Source: Phycisphaeraceae bacterium (lineage in GTDB: Bacteria > Planctomycetota > Phycisphaerae > Phycisphaerales > UBA1924). From it: a DNA stretch of 64,000 nucleotides. The stretch spans positions 372,001-436,000 of the forward strand of contig JAHBWW010000004.1 of NCBI GenBank assembly GCA_019636795.1. Reading direction: 5' to 3'. A program made the position numbers and the translations under genes. The notes beneath the pieces are model-generated. The model was not told the origin of the DNA, made no database searches, and worked only from the letters and a program-made list of their open reading frames with translations. This document shows positions 33,235 through 42,372 of this stretch, piece after piece. How positions within the stretch are numbered: position 1 is the first letter of the stretch; every line of letters begins with the position of its first letter.

Positions 33235-35853
33235 TTACTTCTCTGCTTTGGTGATCAATTGCTGCATGCGGCCCTGATCGAGTGGATCTTTGAGTGAGGC
33301 AAGTCGCCTTGTCAGGAGTTCCACAGCCCAGGGTCCGCCGATGTCGCTAATTTCGCGGGCTGCGGTGTCGCGCGTACGCTGCTCGCGATCGAAGAGTGCC
33401 CTTGCGAGTGTCGCCTTGACGCCTTCGGGATCGTGAGCATACATCGATGCGGCGGTGCGAATCGCCATCGGTCTTGTGCGGCTATGCGTGCCTGGCTCGC
33501 AGAGTCGTTGGACCGCGGGCAACGCGGCCGGGATGTTCAGATCTTCAATGGCATCGAGCGCCGCGCGGCGAACCGCATCCTGCTCCGAGTCCATGTCCAG
33601 AGCACCGATCACCAGATCTCCAGCCGACACCGCCCGCATGGTTCCAAGCCCTCGAATAGCAGCGGCTCGCACCTTCGTGCTCGTGTCATACATCGCCAGA
33701 TCGGTGAGGGCGGCGGCAATCTGTTCGCGTGCTTTGCCGGTCGAGCCGACTTCATGGTCATACCCCATACGACCGAGCGCCGACGCAGCAGCCTCGCGCA
33801 CAGCGTAGTTGTCGATGGCGAAGCGATTGCCCTCGGGAACCAAGAAGAACACCCTCGAAATGTCGCCTTGGGCTTCGAGCGAACGAACCGCCTCGACGCG
33901 CAGTCTTTCGGGCGCATTGCGGTCGAGCGCGATCGCGTACGCGAGTCGCCCTGCTGCCTTTCCATCGGCGTGAGCCATTGCACGCGCGGCCTGAATTTTC
34001 GCAGCGAGTGTCGGACCATGTGCCAGTTGTTCGAGCCAGAGCGAATCCGCCTGCGTGATCTTCAGTTCGGCGAGCACATGCAGATCGGGGTCGAAGACGA
34101 CCATGTCAGGCCTGGCGTCCAATGCCCACCGAACACTGATCTCGCGCGAGTCCATAGCAATGCGGCGTTCCACGGTGCCAAATCCCCGCTGCTTGGGCAC
34201 ACGCACCCAGACGGGGAGTTCAAAAGCGAATGCCGGGTTGTATTCGTCGATGGTTTGCGTCTGGCGAAGCGAAATCACCAACTCACTCGTACTCTCATCC
34301 CAGCGTGTGGAGATGTCGAGCCTCGGAATTCCGGGCCGATAAACCCACTGTGCGAAGAATTGCTCCAATGACTCGCCGCTCACGGCTTCGAGAACACGCC
34401 TGAAATCATCGGTCTCGACAGTCTTGTGCTTGTACTCATCCACATACTGTGCGACAGCCTTGAAGAACACACGGTCCCCGAGTTTTCGCCGCAACATATG
34501 CAGCACACTCGCACCTTTCGGGTACGGATTCGACCCGCGCCGGAAGACCTCCCAAGGGTGGTCATAGATCTTGCTCGCCATGCCGGGCGTGGCGGGTGCG
34601 GTCCCTCGATCCGCTCCGATGACCGAATCGAAGTTGCTGCGGATACTGGCGTGGTAGCCGGCTTGCCCATCGCGCTTCTCGAACCACAACGCTGTGAGAT
34701 ACGTCGCGAAGCCTTCATTCAGCCAGATATGTTCCCACGAGTTGCACGTGATCAGATCGCCGAACCACTGGTGCGCGAGCTCGTGGCTGATCAACCCGTC
34801 GAGATCATGGTCAAGCAGCGCGTCTGCATGAAAGAGCGCCCCATCGTGCATTGTCGTTGCGCTTGTGTTCTCCATGCCGCCGGCACCAAAGTTCCACACA
34901 ACAACCTGCGCATACTTCGACCACGGGTAAGGCTCATCGAACAGGAACTCGAAGTGCCTGTTCATCGCCATGGTGCGCCCATAGGTTCCCTCTGCGTCGC
35001 CTCCGCGGCCTTTGGGCACATACACCGGCATCGAGAGTGTTTTGTCGCCCACATCCACGATGTCGAACTTGCCGACGACCAGAGTCACGAGATAGGGCAC
35101 ATGGCCACCACCGGCCTCATCATCCTGCGCCCAGTGCCACTGGTCGAACCACTGCAAGCGATGTTCGCCGTTTTGATCGATCTTGCGGACAATCTCGCGA
35201 TCTTTCGAGACCAGCCTTCCGTTCGAGAGCACCTGATACCCCTGCGGACTTGTCACGATCAGTTCTGTCGTGAGCCGATCGTTGGGGAAGTCATGACAGG
35301 GGAACCAGTAACTGTTTGTTTCAGGCTGGCCTTGCGTGTGCAACTCGGCCGCTCGCCCCGGAAACGCCGGCGACTCCGGCGTCCATGTCAGTCCATATGG
35401 CGGATCAACAATCTGATACGTCGTGATCACCTCGGTTCGCGTGCCGACCGGCACCGGCGGATCAAACTTCACACTCAGCACCGCCCCGTCGTAGGTGTAC
35501 GTCGTTGCGTATCCCGGTGCCTCGACGCTATTGATGCCCAGCAGCCGCGCATCGAGCGTCAACTCCGTCAGGTCATTGCTCACTGGGCTGAACCACAGAT
35601 GCGACTTGGCATCCATCTTCGGCGTGTTCATGTCTTCGATGCGCAGATAAAGCCGCATGTGCTCGAAGTCGGCGTGCAGTGGCGGCGGAAAGTTCAGCCT
35701 TCCGTACTCGGTCATCTGCGTCGGTCGATGATCCGGGTCGAATCGACAGCATCCCCACTCCTCTTCGCCCCCGCTTGCCGGCACCGCGAGCAGCATCCCC
35801 GCAAGCATCACCCCGATCAGACGCCCCTTCGCCAAGTCCAGTTCCTTCATCAT
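33235..35853 (-). CDS. Exported M1 aminopeptidase with HEAT-like repeats
   Basis: An 872-residue exported metallopeptidase; signal peptide ~29 residues (ending VPASGG). M1 landmarks: GGMENT (325-330, for GAMEN), HELAHQWFG (357-365) and the third zinc ligand Glu380 in WLNEGFATY. After the catalytic domain, from about 640, short helical HEAT-type repeats appear (KVRAAAIRGLGTM; DAVRRAALDAIEDL). It removes N-terminal residues from peptides, probably in the periplasm. Its ATG overlaps the stop of the upstream M1 gene as ATGA (35850-35853), so the two are coupled. Its end converges with purF 50 bp away. Confidence 0.92.
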   Translation of the reverse strand: MMKELDLAKGRLIGVMLAGMLLAVPASGGEEEWGCCRFDPDHRPTQMTEYGRLNFPPPLHADFEHMRLYLRIEDMNTPKMDAKSHLWFSPVSNDLTELTLDARLLGINSVEAPGYATTYTYDGAVLSVKFDPPVPVGTRTEVITTYQIVDPPYGLTWTPESPAFPGRAAELHTQGQPETNSYWFPCHDFPNDRLTTELIVTSPQGYQVLSNGRLVSKDREIVRKIDQNGEHRLQWFDQWHWAQDDEAGGGHVPYLVTLVVGKFDIVDVGDKTLSMPVYVPKGRGGDAEGTYGRTMAMNRHFEFLFDEPYPWSKYAQVVVWNFGAGGMENTSATTMHDGALFHADALLDHDLDGLISHELAHQWFGDLITCNSWEHIWLNEGFATYLTALWFEKRDGQAGYHASIRSNFDSVIGADRGTAPATPGMASKIYDHPWEVFRRGSNPYPKGASVLHMLRRKLGDRVFFKAVAQYVDEYKHKTVETDDFRRVLEAVSGESLEQFFAQWVYRPGIPRLDISTRWDESTSELVISLRQTQTIDEYNPAFAFELPVWVRVPKQRGFGTVERRIAMDSREISVRWALDARPDMVVFDPDLHVLAELKITQADSLWLEQLAHGPTLAAKIQAARAMAHADGKAAGRLAYAIALDRNAPERLRVEAVRSLEAQGDISRVFFLVPEGNRFAIDNYAVREAAASALGRMGYDHEVGSTGKAREQIAAALTDLAMYDTSTKVRAAAIRGLGTMRAVSAGDLVIGALDMDSEQDAVRRAALDAIEDLNIPAALPAVQRLCEPGTHSRTRPMAIRTAASMYAHDPEGVKATLARALFDREQRTRDTAAREISDIGGPWAVELLTRRLASLKDPLDQGRMQQLITKAEK

Positions 35854-37817
35854 CGAGTCTCCATCAAGCTCGAGTCGGTGTTCGTTTCCAATGCCCATCG
35901 CGCCAGGTGCCCGATGAACCCGTCTTCGTGTGTCGCGATACGTTCGATGATCTGTTGCGATGCTTCGTCGCTGCTGGCCAGCGATTCGATCGCTTTGGCC
36001 CGCGACCACGCTGTTCGACCATGCCGGGCTTCATGTTCGAGCATCCCGATCGACTTGGTCACACGATACGCCGCTGCCACCGTCATCTCCGGGTCAATCT
36101 CTACGCTCAACACGCGGCTGCTCGCCTCAAACGTAGCCTCAGCGGTACCCCCGCGCACGCGCACGAACTCAATCGCGCTCTGCCCATCCTCGAATGACAT
36201 CACAATCGGCATATCGAACACATAATGCGGATTGTCTGTGTCGATTCGCTGTTTCTGTTCCACGCGCACCTCAACGCGTCTGTCATCAACGTCCACGGCA
36301 ACATCCAGCCTCGGGATCCCAGGCCTCTCGCACCACTGCCAGAAGAAATGTTCCAGACTCTGCCCCGAAGCCCGTTCCAGCGCCCGCCGCAGGTCGCTGG
36401 TTTCGACCTCGCCGAATCGATGCTCCTTGAGATACTCCCGAACCCCGCCGAAGAACGCCTCATCTCCTAGCCGCATCCGCAGCATGTGCAACACGAGCAT
36501 GCCCTTGGAATACACATTGTCGGTTTTGTAGAACAGATGCTCGCCATCAAGATAGTGATTGCATTGCATGGCCGGATATTGAGGGGCGTAAGCGTTGTTG
36601 TCGGCGTCGAGTGCGTACATCGAACCAGCCACTGTTTCGAGATAGGCTGCCCGCCGGGCATCGGGGTCATCGCCCGCCAGATGCTCGCGCCAGTACGCTT
36701 CGCAGATCATCGCAAAGCCTTCGTTGAGCCACAGATGCTCCCACGATTTGCATGTCACCAGATTCCCGAACCACTGGTGCGCTAGTTCATGGGCGACGAT
36801 ATCACGCAGTTCGTCAGCGTTTTGGTAGGCCGATTCGCCATAGAACGTTGACGCCGTTGTGTTTTCCATCGCCCCGATGTCGAACCCGCGCACGCTCACC
36901 TGATCGTACTTCACCCATGGATAAGGATGATCGAAGAGTTCTTCAAAAAACGCCATCATGGCTGGCGTCTCACCAAAGCCTCCTCGGACATTCTCGCTCG
37001 TCCCGATCGGTGTCCACACCGCCATCGGCAGCCCGGGCCTTGCAGATTCAGGCCCGCCGAGGTCAACCCGCTCAAAAGCCCCGACCACCAGCGTCACCAG
37101 GTACGCCGGGTGAGGCTCCCGCTGGTCCCAATGCCAGCGCTTTCGTCCCTTGCCGATCGCCCGCTCTTCAACCAAAGCCCCGTTAGAAACAACGCTGAAC
37201 GCGTCGTCGACCGTCACGATCAGTTCGGTCGCGAGTCGCTCATTCGGGAAGTCGTGACAGGCAAACCACTGGCTGTTGTACTCGGCCTGCCCCTGGCTAT
37301 AAAGCACTGGCAGCCGCTCCGAAATGCCAGCTGCGCTCGGATCCCCGGGTGTCACGCTCAGCCCCTGACCCGCAGGCTCGAACTGCGTCACGCTGTAGTC
37401 GAGCCAGACTTCAACGACTTGCCCCAATTCCGCCACATGGGGAAAATCGATCCACAACTCTCGCCCGTCATACTCAAAGGTCGCTGGCCGTGGCCTGCTC
37501 GATCGACCAAACCCTACACGAACGTCGACGATATCCAGATTCTGTGCATCCAGCCTCACTCGATCGCGTGCCGATCCAATCGGAGTCATGCGCAGACGCT
37601 GTCGGCCCACGATTTCCGGGGGATCGATCGACACGATATCCAGTTCCAGCCGCATGTGCAGGTGGTCGAAGTGCCGGGCCTTGGGCCAGTGTGCCAGATC
37701 CCGACCTGTGCCGGGGTCGTGCCGAGGCGTGATTTGATGTTCTTCCTGGGCCATCACCACGGTCCCAAGAACACCCAGCACAAGTCCGGCCCCGAGCATC
37801 GCCATACGTCCGCGCAT
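35850..37817 (-). CDS. Exported M1 aminopeptidase
   Basis: A 655-residue exported M1 metallopeptidase; signal peptide ~23 residues (ending VVMAQ). GAMENT (315-320), HELAHQWFGN (343-352) and Glu366 in WLNEGFAM form a complete active site. It lacks the long HEAT-repeat tail of its downstream partner and ends shortly after a few helices. The two share the same N-terminal beta-domain pattern and are tandem paralogues. GGAGG about 8 nt before ATG 37817 supports the start. Its promoter region is shared with the divergent pyrG. Confidence 0.92.
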   Translation of the reverse strand: MRGRMAMLGAGLVLGVLGTVVMAQEEHQITPRHDPGTGRDLAHWPKARHFDHLHMRLELDIVSIDPPEIVGRQRLRMTPIGSARDRVRLDAQNLDIVDVRVGFGRSSRPRPATFEYDGRELWIDFPHVAELGQVVEVWLDYSVTQFEPAGQGLSVTPGDPSAAGISERLPVLYSQGQAEYNSQWFACHDFPNERLATELIVTVDDAFSVVSNGALVEERAIGKGRKRWHWDQREPHPAYLVTLVVGAFERVDLGGPESARPGLPMAVWTPIGTSENVRGGFGETPAMMAFFEELFDHPYPWVKYDQVSVRGFDIGAMENTTASTFYGESAYQNADELRDIVAHELAHQWFGNLVTCKSWEHLWLNEGFAMICEAYWREHLAGDDPDARRAAYLETVAGSMYALDADNNAYAPQYPAMQCNHYLDGEHLFYKTDNVYSKGMLVLHMLRMRLGDEAFFGGVREYLKEHRFGEVETSDLRRALERASGQSLEHFFWQWCERPGIPRLDVAVDVDDRRVEVRVEQKQRIDTDNPHYVFDMPIVMSFEDGQSAIEFVRVRGGTAEATFEASSRVLSVEIDPEMTVAAAYRVTKSIGMLEHEARHGRTAWSRAKAIESLASSDEASQQIIERIATHEDGFIGHLARWALETNTDSSLMETR

Positions 37818-37908
37818 CAACCCATCCTCCGCAGATGAAATTCGTAACGCCCAGAGGGTACACACCCAGCCCCACGGGCACAATCATCCACAACTTTGGC
37901 CGCTTGCA

Positions 37909-37937
37909 TTGGAGCGATGGCGCGAGTCTGATACGAT
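37909..37937 (+). promoter_or_regulatory. Candidate promoter giving leaderless pyrG mRNA
   Basis: TTGGAG (37909-37914), 17-bp spacer, TACGAT (37932-37937). The expected start of transcription coincides with ATG 37943, which lacks a Shine-Dalgarno site; a leaderless mRNA is the simplest reading. Confidence 0.4.
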
Positions 37938-37942
37938 TGGAC

Positions 37943-39892
37943 ATGCCCCCAACGTCTGAAGACGCTGCCAATCAGAATCAACCACCGTACAGCAAGCCGA
38001 ACCGGTTTGCCCATGGCGTACCCGCCGATGAGCCTGAAGCCGAGGTTGACGCTCAGGCCATGCTTGCCGCGGCGGGAGAATCCTCTCCCTATACCGAGTT
38101 CTATTCCCCAGTTCCCGATGGCTACCGCAAAGGGTTTCACAAGTACATCATCGTCCTGGGCACGGTCATGTCAGGCCTGGGCAAGGGCATTTTTGCATCC
38201 AGCGTCGCCAAGGTCCTCAAGGACAAAGGCCTGATCGTCGCCCCCATCAAAATGGAGGGCTATCTCAACATCGACTCTGGAACGCTCAACCCCTATCGCC
38301 ATGGCGAGGTTTTCGTCCTCGAAGACGGGACCGAGTGCGATATGGATCTGGGCACGTACGAGCGCATGCTCGATCAGAATCTCTCCAGGCGGAACTTCGT
38401 CACCTCAGGCCGAATTTTCAGCGAAATCCTCGATCGTGAGCGGCAGGGCGTCTATCTCGGGCGCGATGTCCAGATGATTCCGCATGTGACGGGTGAAGTG
38501 AAGCGCAAACTCCGCGAACTCGCGCTCCGAGGCGACGGCAACCAGCCCGCCGATGTCATCTTTGTCGAAGTCGGGGGCACTGTTGGCGACTACGAAAACG
38601 GCTTTTACATTGAAGCCCTGCGCGAACTGGCTTTCGAGGAAGGTCCAGGTTCATGCTGCTTTGTCGCCCTGACCTACGTCATCGAGCCCAAGAGTCTCGG
38701 CGAGCAGAAATCCAAAGCCGCTCAACTCGGGATCAAGCGACTTCTCGAAGCCGGCATTCAGCCACACATGATCGCCTGCCGCGCGTCAAACCCGGTTCAG
38801 CAGAAAGTCCGCGAGAAAATCGCGATGTTCAGTAACGTGCCGCTGCGTCGTGTCTTCAGCATGCACGACCGCGACAGCATCTACACCATCCCTGACGAAC
38901 TCCGCGCCGAAGGCCTCGACCGCGAGATTCTCTCCGTCCTCAGTCTCCACGATCGCGTTGACAACCGCCACGAGGATGTCGCCCGCGAACGCTGGAGCCG
39001 GTTCATCAGCAAACTGACTGGCCCGCGCGATCACACCATCTCGATTGGCATCACCGGCAAGTACGCTGCCCTCCGCGACGCGTATGCCTCGATCGAAAAG
39101 GCACTCGAACACTGCTCAGCACACCTCCAGTGCCGCGTTGAACAACGCTGGATCGAGACCACAGACATAGACCTTCGCAACGTTGACACCGCGCTAGAAG
39201 GCCTCGATGGGGTCATCGTCCCCGGAGGCTTCGGGTGGCGCGGTGTCGAAGGCAAGATCGCCTGTGTCCGCTTCTGCCGTGAGCGAAAACTCCCATACCT
39301 GGGCATCTGTCTTGGCTTCCAGGTCGCAGTCATTGAGTTTGCCCGAAACGTCCTTGGAATCTCTGACGCATCCAGCACCGAGTTCGACCCCGCCTGTCCG
39401 TCAGCAGTCATCAGCGAGCTCCCCGACCAGAAACGAATTGAAGGCCTCGGCGGAACCATGCGCCTCGGTGCTCAGGATGTCCAGATCCAGCCCGGCACAC
39501 TCGCCCACTTCCTCTTCGGAGGACGCACCAGCATTCACGAACGCTTCCGTCATCGCTACGAAGTGGACCCGCACTACATCGAACGACTCGAAGCCAAGGG
39601 GTTGATTTTCTCAGGTCGGCATCCCGACCAGCCCATTATGCAGGTTCTCGAACTCCCCGAGTTCTCCGAGGACAATCCAAACAACACCCACCCCTACTTC
39701 ATCGGTGCCCAGTTCCATCCCGAACTCACCGGCCGGCCCCTGCGGCCGCAACCCATGTTCATGGGGTTGCTCTCTGCCGCTCTGCGTGCCCGCTACGAAT
39801 CGGACGCCAAAGCGTGGGCAGAGATCAATCGCCGCACCGAGATTTCGCGATGGATCCGCCCTCGCCAGTCGGTGCCTCAGACCCGCGCTTAG
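37943..39892 (+). CDS. pyrG: CTP synthase (divergent, N-terminally extended)
   Basis: Makes CTP from UTP, ATP and glutamine. The synthetase domain starts near residue 67 at KYIIVLGTVMSGLGKGIFAS, where most homologues have GGVVSSLGKG; YLNIDSGTLNPYRHGEVFV and VEVGGTVGDYE follow. The glutaminase domain has PGGFGWRG, nucleophile Cys in YLGICLGFQ, and the His-Glu pair in AQFHPEL. At 649 residues it is about 100 longer than usual, with a ~65-residue Pro/Glu/Ala-rich N-terminal extension and a C-terminal tail. ATG 37943 is preferred to the further upstream frame because it matches the promoter position. Confidence 0.93.
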   Translation: MPPTSEDAANQNQPPYSKPNRFAHGVPADEPEAEVDAQAMLAAAGESSPYTEFYSPVPDGYRKGFHKYIIVLGTVMSGLGKGIFASSVAKVLKDKGLIVAPIKMEGYLNIDSGTLNPYRHGEVFVLEDGTECDMDLGTYERMLDQNLSRRNFVTSGRIFSEILDRERQGVYLGRDVQMIPHVTGEVKRKLRELALRGDGNQPADVIFVEVGGTVGDYENGFYIEALRELAFEEGPGSCCFVALTYVIEPKSLGEQKSKAAQLGIKRLLEAGIQPHMIACRASNPVQQKVREKIAMFSNVPLRRVFSMHDRDSIYTIPDELRAEGLDREILSVLSLHDRVDNRHEDVARERWSRFISKLTGPRDHTISIGITGKYAALRDAYASIEKALEHCSAHLQCRVEQRWIETTDIDLRNVDTALEGLDGVIVPGGFGWRGVEGKIACVRFCRERKLPYLGICLGFQVAVIEFARNVLGISDASSTEFDPACPSAVISELPDQKRIEGLGGTMRLGAQDVQIQPGTLAHFLFGGRTSIHERFRHRYEVDPHYIERLEAKGLIFSGRHPDQPIMQVLELPEFSEDNPNNTHPYFIGAQFHPELTGRPLRPQPMFMGLLSAALRARYESDAKAWAEINRRTEISRWIRPRQSVPQTRA

Positions 39893-40536
39893 AGCGCTTC
39901 GAGGTATCGCCTCAGCCCCCGTGCCGCGTCGAGCATGAGGCACGCAGAAAACCGATCCGGTTTTCCCGTACCCAGCATCGTGCTGTGCACCATCATGTCA
40001 GCGTGCAACCAGACGTCCGACAGATTGCGTTCGTGCGCACAAATCACAAAACCATGCAGCCCGAAAGCGTGCGAAGTCGCATTGTCGGATTGGAGTTCGT
40101 TCACATGCCATTCGACGGCTTGGCGTGCAAGCACTCCACACTCGGGTGCTGCCCGGTCAATCACCCGGTTCCACACGGCATGCAAAGCCCCGAGTTCAAT
40201 CTCGGTCCACAGTTCGATTCCCATATTCGGGTCCGGCGGCACAATGGGCTGTGGCGGCGGTCCCCTGCGGGAATCGCTCTGCAAGTCCTGTCCCCACCAC
40301 AAAGCGATGTCGGGGGTCGGAAAGGCCGGCATTGGACCGGGGCTGGTCCCCAGGAGGCGAGCCAGAACGGCGCGGTCGAGCGCACGCCGATGGCCGAGTT
40401 CGTCTGCGAAGTTTGAAATCCAGTCTGCGACCGAAACGGGATCACTCGCGCCCTCGAACAAGGGGGTTTCCCGCAGGACCATCTGTGCGCCATGTTCGAG
40501 ACGGGTGATCCACTGCTCGATGGTTGGCGGGTTCAC
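39889..40536 (-). CDS. Hypothetical protein
   Basis: A 215-residue cytosolic protein of unknown function. It has an acidic N-terminal helix set (ISNFADELGHRRALDRAVLA), a Pro-rich middle (GPPPQPIVPPDP) and a helical, His-containing C-terminal half (RQAVEWHVNELQSDNATSH; LHADMMVHSTM). No motif of a known enzyme is seen. Its stop codon overlaps the stop of convergent pyrG by 4 bp. No strong Shine-Dalgarno site precedes ATG 40536. Confidence 0.6.
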   Translation of the reverse strand: MNPPTIEQWITRLEHGAQMVLRETPLFEGASDPVSVADWISNFADELGHRRALDRAVLARLLGTSPGPMPAFPTPDIALWWGQDLQSDSRRGPPPQPIVPPDPNMGIELWTEIELGALHAVWNRVIDRAAPECGVLARQAVEWHVNELQSDNATSHAFGLHGFVICAHERNLSDVWLHADMMVHSTMLGTGKPDRFSACLMLDAARGLRRYLEAL

Positions 40537-40610
40537 TGCATGGTCCCAGAATCATATGAATCGTGCAAAAATCTCTTCTCACGAGCGATGGGATACGGTA
40601 GTCTTGGCGC

Positions 40611-40937
40611 ATGCGTCGCGTGTGTTCTCGTGCTGCTGCTCCCGAGTTGTCCCGGAGGCGGTGTGTTTCGTGCGGATTTGACGGGAGTGCGTTTCAGAGT
40701 CCGCTTCAGGACTATGTGTGCCCGAGCTGCGGACAGGACTTGTACGCAAGGCCTCCGCGAAACTACTACGAACTCGAAGGATTCGTGACCGGGACGCTGC
40801 ATGCAGCGGGCGCGCGCAAGCGGGGGATGGCGGCCCGGTGTTTCGGTTGGCTGGTGCGGGTGCTGCTGTTTCGGCCGAAACGCGATACACAGGGAAGTGC
40901 GACGTCGCAGCAAAAGGTTACGGATTCCCGGGACTGA
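40611..40937 (+). CDS. Small zinc-ribbon protein
   Basis: A 108-residue basic protein with two CxxC pairs, RRCVSCGFDG and YVCPSCGQDLYAR, spaced as a rubredoxin/zinc-ribbon knuckle, followed by PPRNYYELEG and a hydrophobic turn before a basic end. Such small ribbons are common in planctomycetes; function unknown. No Shine-Dalgarno site is visible before ATG 40611. Confidence 0.6.
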   Translation: MRRVCSRAAAPELSRRRCVSCGFDGSAFQSPLQDYVCPSCGQDLYARPPRNYYELEGFVTGTLHAAGARKRGMAARCFGWLVRVLLFRPKRDTQGSATSQQKVTDSRD

Positions 40938-41021
40938 ATTGGCTCTCGGACGTTGGGGAGGGTTCCCCCCACGAAAGTCGGGGTGCAACCGATCCGATGA
41001 CAGAGTGCGGAGGGGTGTCCT

Positions 41022-41438
41022 GTGCGCTCGCGCCTTTTGTGCCATTCTGACCAGTACCCGTCAGTTCCCCCGCCTCCGGGCGTAGGTGGCGGTGCGGGAG
41101 TCATTAAGGCTCGTCCTGGGCGACCCAAGGGCGCGGCTTTCAGCGCCGAACTTGACCTTGCGGAATTTGATGAGAGAGGTCGGGTCAAGTCGGTCTGGAC
41201 TGCTCGGGCAGCCCTGCTCAGCCGATCAAACATCGTGATTCGCTCGCGTCGGATGATCTATCCGGAAAGCACCATTGGGATCATGATTCACCTGATCGAT
41301 TCGAAGCCTGTGGTGCTGTTGGCGCGAGTCGTGCTCTGCGACTATGACTGCGACGGGCTGTACTTTGTGGACCTGGACCTGATCCCGCTACCGACGGAAG
41401 GTCCTGTAGCCAAGTGGGCGGCGTCGGCCTCGGCGTGA
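41022..41438 (+). CDS. Hypothetical protein, possibly PilZ-like
   Basis: A 138-residue protein. The second half (LLSRSNIVIRSRRMIYPEST, then GIMIHLID, ARVVLCDYDCDGLYFVDLDL) has the strand order of a PilZ-type beta-barrel, but the c-di-GMP-binding RxxxR and DxSxxG motifs are not clear. The first 35 residues are Pro/Gly-rich and unordered. GTG 41022 is supported by GGAGGGG 6 nt upstream. It lies 34 bp before panC. Confidence 0.5.
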   Translation: MRSRLLCHSDQYPSVPPPPGVGGGAGVIKARPGRPKGAAFSAELDLAEFDERGRVKSVWTARAALLSRSNIVIRSRRMIYPESTIGIMIHLIDSKPVVLLARVVLCDYDCDGLYFVDLDLIPLPTEGPVAKWAASASA

Positions 41439-41472
41439 AGCGATTTGCTCGGGCGGGTCGGGCGATCAACAC

Positions 41473-42300
41473 TTGTGCGTGCGGATTGTGCGCAAGATTC
41501 AGGAACTGAATGCCGAAGGGTGCGTGCTGGTGCCGACGATGGGCGCTTTGCACGAAGGGCACCTGTCGCTGGTACATCGTGCGCGTGAAGTGAGTGACAC
41601 CGGGCTGGTGGTTGTGAGTATTTTTGTGAATCCGACGCAGTTCAATGCGCGGGTGGATCTGGATGCGTATCCGCGCGATCTCGAGCGCGATCTGAATCTG
41701 CTCGACGGTTCCGGCGTGGATGTCGTGTTCTGCCCATCGGTGGAGGAAATGTACCCGCCGGACGCTGGAGTTCCGGTGCCGTCGCTACCCCCAGTGGCCA
41801 CGGAACCTGCGCTTGAGGACGCGGGAAGGCCGGGGCATTTTGCGGGAGTTTGTCAGGTGGTTTCGAGGTTGTTTGATGTCTGCAGCCCGAGCCAAGCGGT
41901 GTTTGGAGAAAAGGACTGGCAACAGTTGCAGGTGGTGCGGGCGATGGTGAGGATGCAGGGCCGAGCAATTGAGATTATCGCGGGTCCGATTGTGCGTGAG
42001 CAGGACGGGCTCGCGATGTCGAGCCGCAATTCGAGGCTTGATGTTCGCGGGCGAGAGCGGGCACTGTCGCTTCATCGCGCGATCGAAGAGAGCGGTCGAT
42101 GTGCGAGTGTAGAGGAAGCCGAGCGTGTGATGCACGAGACCCTTGTCCGGAGCGTGGATGCTGTGCACTACGCGACCGTGCGCGATGCGGTGACGTTGAT
42201 GCCCGCTCAAGAGGTTGGCAGGGAGATGCGGGCATTGGTGTGTGCCGAGGTCGGGGGCGTGAGGCTGCTGGACAATGGGCCTTGGCGGGGACAACCGTGA
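41473..42300 (+). CDS. panC: Pantothenate synthetase
   Basis: Joins pantoate and beta-alanine with ATP to make pantothenate (coenzyme A pathway). Motifs: VPTMGALHEGHLSLV (ATP-binding HxGH type), SIFVNPTQF, VFGEKDWQQL, REQDGLAMSSRNSRL. Length 275, normal. The start is uncertain: TTG 41473 or GTG 41479, both with little sequence before the first conserved strand and no clear Shine-Dalgarno site. Downstream is gcvT on the same strand (72 bp). Confidence 0.95.
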   Translation: MCVRIVRKIQELNAEGCVLVPTMGALHEGHLSLVHRAREVSDTGLVVVSIFVNPTQFNARVDLDAYPRDLERDLNLLDGSGVDVVFCPSVEEMYPPDAGVPVPSLPPVATEPALEDAGRPGHFAGVCQVVSRLFDVCSPSQAVFGEKDWQQLQVVRAMVRMQGRAIEIIAGPIVREQDGLAMSSRNSRLDVRGRERALSLHRAIEESGRCASVEEAERVMHETLVRSVDAVHYATVRDAVTLMPAQEVGREMRALVCAEVGGVRLLDNGPWRGQP

Positions 42301-42372
42301 TGCGGGGCTCAAGCCCGGTTTGAAGTGCTCGCGCCTACGCTGATGATCTGACCTTTTGCGGAGGACTCTGCC

